64,000 bases of DNA, taken from contig NC_053497.1 of the NCBI RefSeq assembly GCF_905171775.1, positions 36,927,781 through 36,991,780 of the forward strand. Direction: 5' to 3'. How positions within the stretch are numbered: position 1 is the stretch's first letter; each line of letters starts with the position of its first letter. The position numbers and the translations under genes are program-made. Of this stretch, positions 63,729-64,000 are shown one piece after another. Source of the stretch: Rana temporaria. Taxonomy: Eukaryota > Chordata > Amphibia > Anura > Ranidae. Under the pieces are notes generated by a model that was not told where the DNA came from, did no database searches, and saw only the letters and a program-made list of their open reading frames with translations.

Positions 63729-64000
63729 TTTAATACTTTAAAATAATTTCTTTTTTTTTTTTAATGTTAGTTTTGTTTTGTTAGATCTTTGCTTTTACTT
63801 GTTTCTTTTCTTGTCTTCAGAGCATGCAATCTGTCATGAGAAGGAAGGACTCTGTGGGGTTGATTTATTAGAACTGGAGAGTGGATTATAAATATGGTGC
63901 AGCTGTGCACGGTAGCCAATCCGCTTCTAAGGCTGGCCATACATTATACAATTATCCTCTAGATTTACCAAACCATATAATATGAGGTCAAACCTAAAAA
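63729..64000. other. Window end: intronic sequence with MITE fragments
   Basis: 63855-63935 resembles the GGTTGATTTATTAGAACTGGAGAG-type arm of the element at 61877, and the following text (TGGCCATACATTATACAATT) resembles another frog MITE end. Both run off or are truncated. Confidence 0.4.

Overview
The window is nuclear DNA of a vertebrate, almost certainly a frog and probably a ranoid (Rana-like) one. The evidence is the repeat content: dozens of short TTAA-, TWA-, TA- and 8-bp-duplication DNA elements, Tc1/mariner relatives, L1/Tx1-like and CR1/L2-like LINE ends, and long minisatellites. There is one recognisable host gene, and it has vertebrate splice signals. The assignment to frogs rests on recognising these repeat families and was not checked by a search.

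The host gene is at the right end. A spliced leader ends at a donor at 58808, an acceptor lies at 59101, and the first coding exon (59278-60267, 330 codons) encodes the N-terminal part of the HIF prolyl hydroxylase EGLN2/PHD1. It stops at the donor after the conserved residues NGRTK. The catalytic exons lie beyond the window. The leader carries two upstream ORFs, the second overlapping the main ATG. Upstream is a ~1 kb minisatellite whose unit resembles a splice donor, and 39 bp into the intron sits an intact-ended hAT-type element.

The remaining ~57 kb holds no supported host exon and is a palimpsest of nested mobile elements. At 1-6.4 kb there are nested MITEs, a mariner fossil split by a hAT MITE, and a Tc1 element with ~190-bp inverted repeats split by a TTAA element. 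At 6.4-7.9 kb a TA-flanked hairpin MITE holds an L1-like LINE 3' end with a 15-bp target duplication. At 9-12.5 kb a Tc1 element is invaded three times. At 13-15.8 kb lie a hAT element with a nested MITE, a CR1/L2-like LINE end, a 21-22 bp minisatellite and a tRNA-derived SINE. At 16.9-19.1 kb three TTAA elements are joined end to end. At 19.3-21.9 kb a 2.6 kb inverted-repeat element is inflated by a ~43-bp minisatellite. At 22-37 kb there are many further MITEs and fold-back elements. At 37-38.7 kb an open but 3'-truncated Tc1 transposase frame sits inside a TTAA element. At 42.1-44.4 kb lies a palindromic element with ~840-bp arms. At 50.3-54 kb a ~39-bp minisatellite contains LINE-tail-like modules, and 54-56.7 kb holds a LINE end split by a MITE and another TTAA element.

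The layering gives relative ages. Tc1 and LINE copies were repeatedly hit by TTAA, TWA and hAT-type elements. In several cases the interrupted element reads through cleanly once the insert and one target duplication are set aside. Nothing looks like a microbial defence system or a CRISPR array. The most notable items are the long palindrome, the composite minisatellite, the shared-boundary TTAA elements, and the regulatory context of EGLN2.
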